From: Sipunculus nudus
Taxonomy: Eukaryota > Annelida > Sipuncula > Golfingiida > Sipunculidae
NCBI GenBank assembly: GCA_026874595.1
Contig: CM049307.1
Coordinates: 21,305,079-21,369,078 of the forward strand
Direction: 5' to 3'
Length of the DNA stretch: 64,000 bases
Shown: positions 59,776 through 64,000 of the stretch, in pieces
Layout: every line of letters starts with the position of its first letter
How positions within the stretch are numbered: the first letter of the stretch is position 1
Notes under the pieces: generated by a model
Database searches by the model: none
The model's input: only the letters and a program-made list of their open reading frames with translations
What the model was told of the DNA's origin: nothing
Program-made: the position numbers and the translations under genes

Positions 59776-61065
59776 TGTGCAATATATGAAATATGAAGTA
59801 ATCTATCTTTATTTATGTGGTAAACTATAGCCATTTATTATTTAAAAATCCCTTTTTTGAAAAGCAAGAAAAGATAAGATAATTAGGACGTTTCGATATA
59901 CTAAATATAATTTCTTAATTAAAAAAATCTATAAACAATACAAACAGTTGAAGGCCAAAATATGTACCACAAATTTTTTTAAAAGCAATACTGTCTTGTA
60001 TTCAAGCGCCCAAAATCTGCCTATAAATTGTCATCTGTGAGAGGGGGCAGCACCTCTGAGCCCCCCATCCCCGGTTCACGACTGTGTCACGTTGCGCCAT
60101 CTCCCCCTTATGGTTATTGCGTTTGGACTTCATTTATACAAACAATAATAAGGACAAGCAGAGGCCCAGGTAATTTAATTCAGACCCCTCTTTAACTGGC
60201 AGTGGAGTCGTGGTTCATAGATTATTCCCACTTGACGTTATGAAAATAATACTTTGGAGTTCGCAGACTTATTTATTATTAAATTAAAAAGGGGGCATTA
60301 TATAAATCCATGAACGGACGGTATGGAAGATTCCATTTATCAGATGGCGGGTAAAATCATCTTTCGTTCCACTTAATTTGTTTCAGCTGAATCGTTTGAA
60401 TTTAAACAGCTCATGGAGACGTTTACATACGCGTTCGACCATGAAGATGCTGAAGTACTGATGAATGATTTCTAAATGTCAAACCCCTTCATCCTCCCAC
60501 CGGGCCATCCTTTACTGACAAACAGAGGTGGGGTTGATAGCACCTCTAAATGTTATATGTACGGCGGTTCAAAAGTTCATTCTTATTCCATTCCTGAACA
60601 GCTGAAAGTCATAATCATGTAAGTTTCGAGCCGTAAGGTGAACTAAAGTAGTCTTCTAGGTAGCTCTAATTCAAATGTAATATTTATATATTTGTATTAT
60701 GTATTAAAACTCTTGATACGTGCCTTTTATTACCAAGGAAATCCATTGCTTTATTTTAAGAATAGTCCTAACAATGTTTGTTGTAGAGGCTAGCCCAATG
60801 ACGTTTCCATAGTAACAGAACTATACAGTTGACCCACGCAATATAAAAACAAGTGTTTTAATTTTTTATGACATGACCTATACTGATATTTGAAAAACAT
60901 ATCTCAGCGTGAAAGCAGAGTTTAAGAGTCATTCAGCATCAACTTCTTAGGATATCAACATGATCTGTACAACCTAAAGTGACTCAAATTTATGTAGTCT
61001 TTAAAGGTTTCAACAGGATAAAACTGACTGTTTTTCTTTGTCTTAAGATTCTATAATAACAATGA

Positions 61066-61171
61066 TCAGAGAACAAAAGCCTAAGGAACTCCTCGGCAAA
61101 ACAAGCATCAGTCTGTACTCAGAGAACAAAAGCCTAAGGAACTCCTCGGCAAAACAAGCATCAGTCTGTAC
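61066..61171. repeat. 53-bp exact tandem duplication in an exon
   Basis: TCAGAGAACAAAAGCCTAAG onward is repeated without a visible mismatch. It lies wholly within exon 3 of the pseudogene at 59550 and causes its frameshift. Confidence 0.95.
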
Positions 61172-62802
61172 GGAAGTATAGTAATCACTGAGCAGTCGTA
61201 TCATGACGAGAACGCAGATGGGAGTTTCTCTGAGCCTCGAAAGTGAGACACCCTGTTATTTCTACCAGTTTTTCTATTTTTAAAGATTACCGAAAACATT
61301 GTTGTTTGTAGATGAAGTAGCAAATTAATTATGTTTACTGTTTCCCGGAGGAAAACTCGCAAATTTTTCAAAACATAATCTGTAAGATACTGTTATTATC
61401 GTTATCATTATGGTTAATATTCTTTATATGTTATTATAATCATTACTAACACTTTATGCTTTAGAATAAGATTTGTCGTCGTTTAAGTTGTAGTGGGCTA
61501 AGAACTTATATATACAATATTCATCATAGCTGCATAAAATTGATTTTCATAGTTAAACCAAGAAAATCCCACACTCATAAATATGAAATATTCCAATCAT
61601 TCCCATCATAAAACTTTGAAGATAAGGCGCTCATTGTTTGAGTATGTATCGATTTAATCCACATTTTAAAGAATAATCACTTCTATTTTTCCACAGGTGC
61701 ATCTTTATCTGGATGAAGGACCTAGTTAATGGAATGTATAAGATAAATTATAATATATGGTATTGATACATGTTTATTCATGAGCATGACAACATAATAT
61801 ATGTGGAATAAATACTATGTTGAATATTATTTAGCTTTCCATGTCTGACCATGATATCTCAGATAAGATATGATGTAGTGTGTTTAGTGGAATACAGTTT
61901 CAGTTTATGTCCTGGCTCACGGCCACGCGCCAAAAGGTCTGGCATAAAGGTTCTTTTAACCTGAGCGAATTTCGTCTCACTAAAAGGCAGTACATCACAC
62001 ACAAAAGCAAAACAACTACTGTTTACTTGTCTCCTTGACTTCCAAAATATAAGTACATTTTCGGGAAGTAATCGCCTTACATATTAAGGAGACACCACAA
62101 GCTTGTAGGTGTTCCAGGGGTTTTATGGGCAGGAATGTGACAAGGATTTTCTTGGGTGTTCTAATTATAAAACATTAAATTGAATATTTTTATAGATTAT
62201 TTCATACACGTATACAAAGCTAACTTTGAATACATTCCATGTATTAGATCAGGTACAACAAACAAGGCAACATAATGCAGTCTAAACGCGTATCGTGTTA
62301 TAGTGAATTATGTTGGTAGATATCAACAGTAACTGAATTTTTAACGGCACGGCTCATAATCCGGATTCTATTGTAATTTAAACCTTGATACCTTCCTCTC
62401 ATTCTGCTCTAAGTTGTCGATAAATCGTGGCGGTAAGGATTCAAGTTTTCTGAGGATTAAAGCTCTAGAGCTTTCAGGAGATAAAAGTAAACAATGCTAT
62501 GCAAATGGTGACTTAAAGCATATTGTAATTTGGGAAATGGTTTTATATTTGTTTGTCAATCTTGCGCACGGGTTCAGATGATAATAATTACGAACATAAA
62601 GCAATCACGCATACATGCGGGATATATAATTTAGGGTCTCAACATTATATATTCGTACACGTGTGCAGGAAGATCAGACCGCAATACCCAATTACCGTAT
62701 TATATATCAAACTATATAATTAATGCGTCGGGCGTTTGGTTTCTAATGGAAATCTTTATTATTAATAATAAAGTTGCAGCTTTCTTGTTCACTTTGAAAG
62801 CC

Positions 62803-62941
62803 AATTCTACAACGCCTTTATCATCGGCCTTTTCCCGGGCGATGCAGACAGGTGTAAAGGCTTTAGGTTAAACCCCCCATTTCAGGCTGCCATCGACAGT
62901 CTGAAATCAGTGTTCAGAACTTTCAAGATTAACCCTGGTTA
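62803..62941 (+). other. Exon-like frame conserved in the duplicate, copy 2
   Basis: After TTCACTTTGAAAG the frame reads FYNAFIIGLFPGDADRCKGF, continues through a PPFQAAIDSLK segment and stops after NPG. It is longer than the copy at 49127 because of a one-base difference in a C run. The family is not recognised. Confidence 0.35.
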
Positions 62942-64000
62942 ATTGAGGTTTTTAAATCTTAAACATTATTTCAATAAACCTTGTGAATGTTAATACATAT
63001 ATGAGTTGGAATATTTGAAAAGTAAAATTATCGCAAAATGTTAATTGTATCGTTAATTAAATTTATGTTGACCTCTGCTCTTCATCTTAACACATGACAC
63101 TTAAATATATACAAAAATTCCAATTAATTTGAGAAATCCAGAAGTAGAAATTATAAATTATAAATATTGGAATGAAGCATTAGATTATTAAAAGGGGTAA
63201 TCTGAAATCGATTTCATGTAAAAGACGGGCAATTCTGAATTCGATTTTAGATTACCCCCAGTTAATCTGAAGCAGGGGCAATCTGAAATCGATACACCGG
63301 AACGCAGGGCCCTGATCATCAGTTAAGTACGTCAGCCGATGGAATGTACAATCAGCCTAACGATCAATGTGGCACAAGCTTTGACTAGCAAGAGCGGTGT
63401 CATCATTGGGAGATTGGACAACTTTTGTTTCAGTGAATATCTAATAGCTGATGAACGACCAATATATACAAGGCCCTGCTCAATCAGCATTAAAAAGTAT
63501 TCGATAACCTTAATCATTATATTTTGAAATGAAAATTAAAATAATATCCATCACAGATACTGAACTGTGTCCAATGTTACGTGTCTTATTTCTGGCCGTA
63601 TATTAAGAAAAATATTCTTGTCTAAGCTTTTACCTGCCACAATTGGCGTCATCACTGGGAGACCGGGCAACCTTTTTTTCTCCTGGTCTCGCATTACACG
63701 CAATTGCAGATATTTATAATTATTGATGAATAGATAATTTATTTTATGAAGTTACAGTCTACTATTATCGTCGTAAAACGGGATCTGATGGCCTACATCA
63801 TTGTGTTTTGGTAAAGCACAGTTCTAAAGGTACCTTAGAATAATTGACATGCCCTTAAAAAGTTCCAGGATAGCTGACTGTATAATTCCTGCGAAATCCA
63901 AAGTGGTTTAATTTGGCAACAAAAAACTCTCTCTCGCCCGCCCGCAATTTAAGTAAGGTTATATTACTTCTTGTAGAGAAGTTACGAGGTGTTATCATTG
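62942..64000. other. Gene-free right end of the window
   Basis: No gene recognised. GGGGTAATCTGAAATCGATT and relatives occur three times between 63194 and 63290, sometimes inverted. Open frames near 63340 lie in the duplicated TCATCA-TGGGAGA block. Confidence 0.45.

Larger units (their letters stand above)
59550..61766 (+). pseudogene. NTF2-like gene with nonsense codon and 53-bp exon duplication
   Basis: Exon 1 59550-59607 (MNALCLLCLLGLVLIGTSS, donor GTGAGT), exon 2 60387-60527 (FEFKQLMETFTYAFDHEDAE, FILPPGHPLLTNR), exon 3 61048-61242 and exon 4 61697-61766 (CIFIWMKDLVNGMYKINYNI, WY). Two lesions: TAA at 60473-60475 replaces the Tyr of the F-Y-M motif (TAC in the copy at 47183), and a 53-bp segment of exon 3 is duplicated head to tail (61066-61118 and 61119-61171), shifting the frame. 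Without the duplication exon 3 would be 142 nt and end in the usual phase 2. All splice sites survive, so both lesions are young. Confidence 0.85.
60120..64000. repeat. Segmental duplication, right copy (runs off the window)
   Basis: Same-orientation counterpart of 46870-50220, longer because it keeps exon 3 and intron sequence of the family gene. Near the right end one block (GGTGTCATCATTGGGAGATT at 63397 and GGCGTCATCACTGGGAGACC at 63644) is itself duplicated. Confidence 0.8.

Overview
The window is AT-rich metazoan nuclear DNA: spliced genes with GT-AG introns, long gene-free stretches, microsatellites, nested transposons and no bacterial-style operons. A gypsy retrotransposon, a ZNF862-like hAT element, tRNA-derived SINE-like repeats and repeats ending in a GACGGACGG tract plus a CTATAGCTCA motif suggest a lophotrochozoan, most likely a bivalve mollusc. 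That assignment is an inference of moderate to low confidence.

The main content is a cluster of small secreted-protein genes from one family. The ancestral gene has four coding exons with fixed intron phases (1, 1, 2): a signal-peptide exon, an exon ending in a Y-M-x-x-x-F-I-M-P-P-G-like motif, an exon with an H-G-N-x-A/L-x-Q strand motif, and a short last exon ending in W-x-I-x-Y-x-L/I-W-N. This layout fits a secreted NTF2-like (SnoaL/DUF4440-type) domain of about 120 residues. Four loci read open end to end: 1270-2932 (+, 168 codons; with a caveat over exon 3), 30103-31868 (+, 139), 44838-46032 (-, 149) and 53719-55069 (+, 151). At least four more multi-exon loci are broken, and several single relic exons lie between them.

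Region by region. 0.8-16.1 kb holds two tandem copies of a convergent gene pair; the second copy carries a 1.5-kb hAT-type element inserted in a terminal exon, and the first copy still shows the empty site. 16-19.9 kb holds a third decayed promoter plus exon-1 copy, SINEs and one unrelated orphan exon. 20-26.8 kb is one decayed gypsy pol region into which two solo LTRs (4-bp target duplications) and one nearly complete hAT element (5-bp duplication) have been inserted. 28.9-29.8 kb holds repeat pieces and a hAT-like MITE. 30.1-39.2 kb holds one intact and one broken family gene. 40.5-41.9 kb is a higher-order tandem satellite of about 155-bp units. 43.4-55.5 kb is a large inverted duplication of a family gene, with intact copies facing opposite ways. 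46.9-50.2 kb and 60.1-64.0 kb are a direct segmental duplication, each with a decayed family gene and an unexplained exon-like frame. A third solo LTR lies at 58.6-59.3 kb.

The genes do not form a pathway. The window is best read as a birth-and-death cluster of secreted NTF2-like paralogs shaped by tandem and inverted duplication and by transposon insertion.
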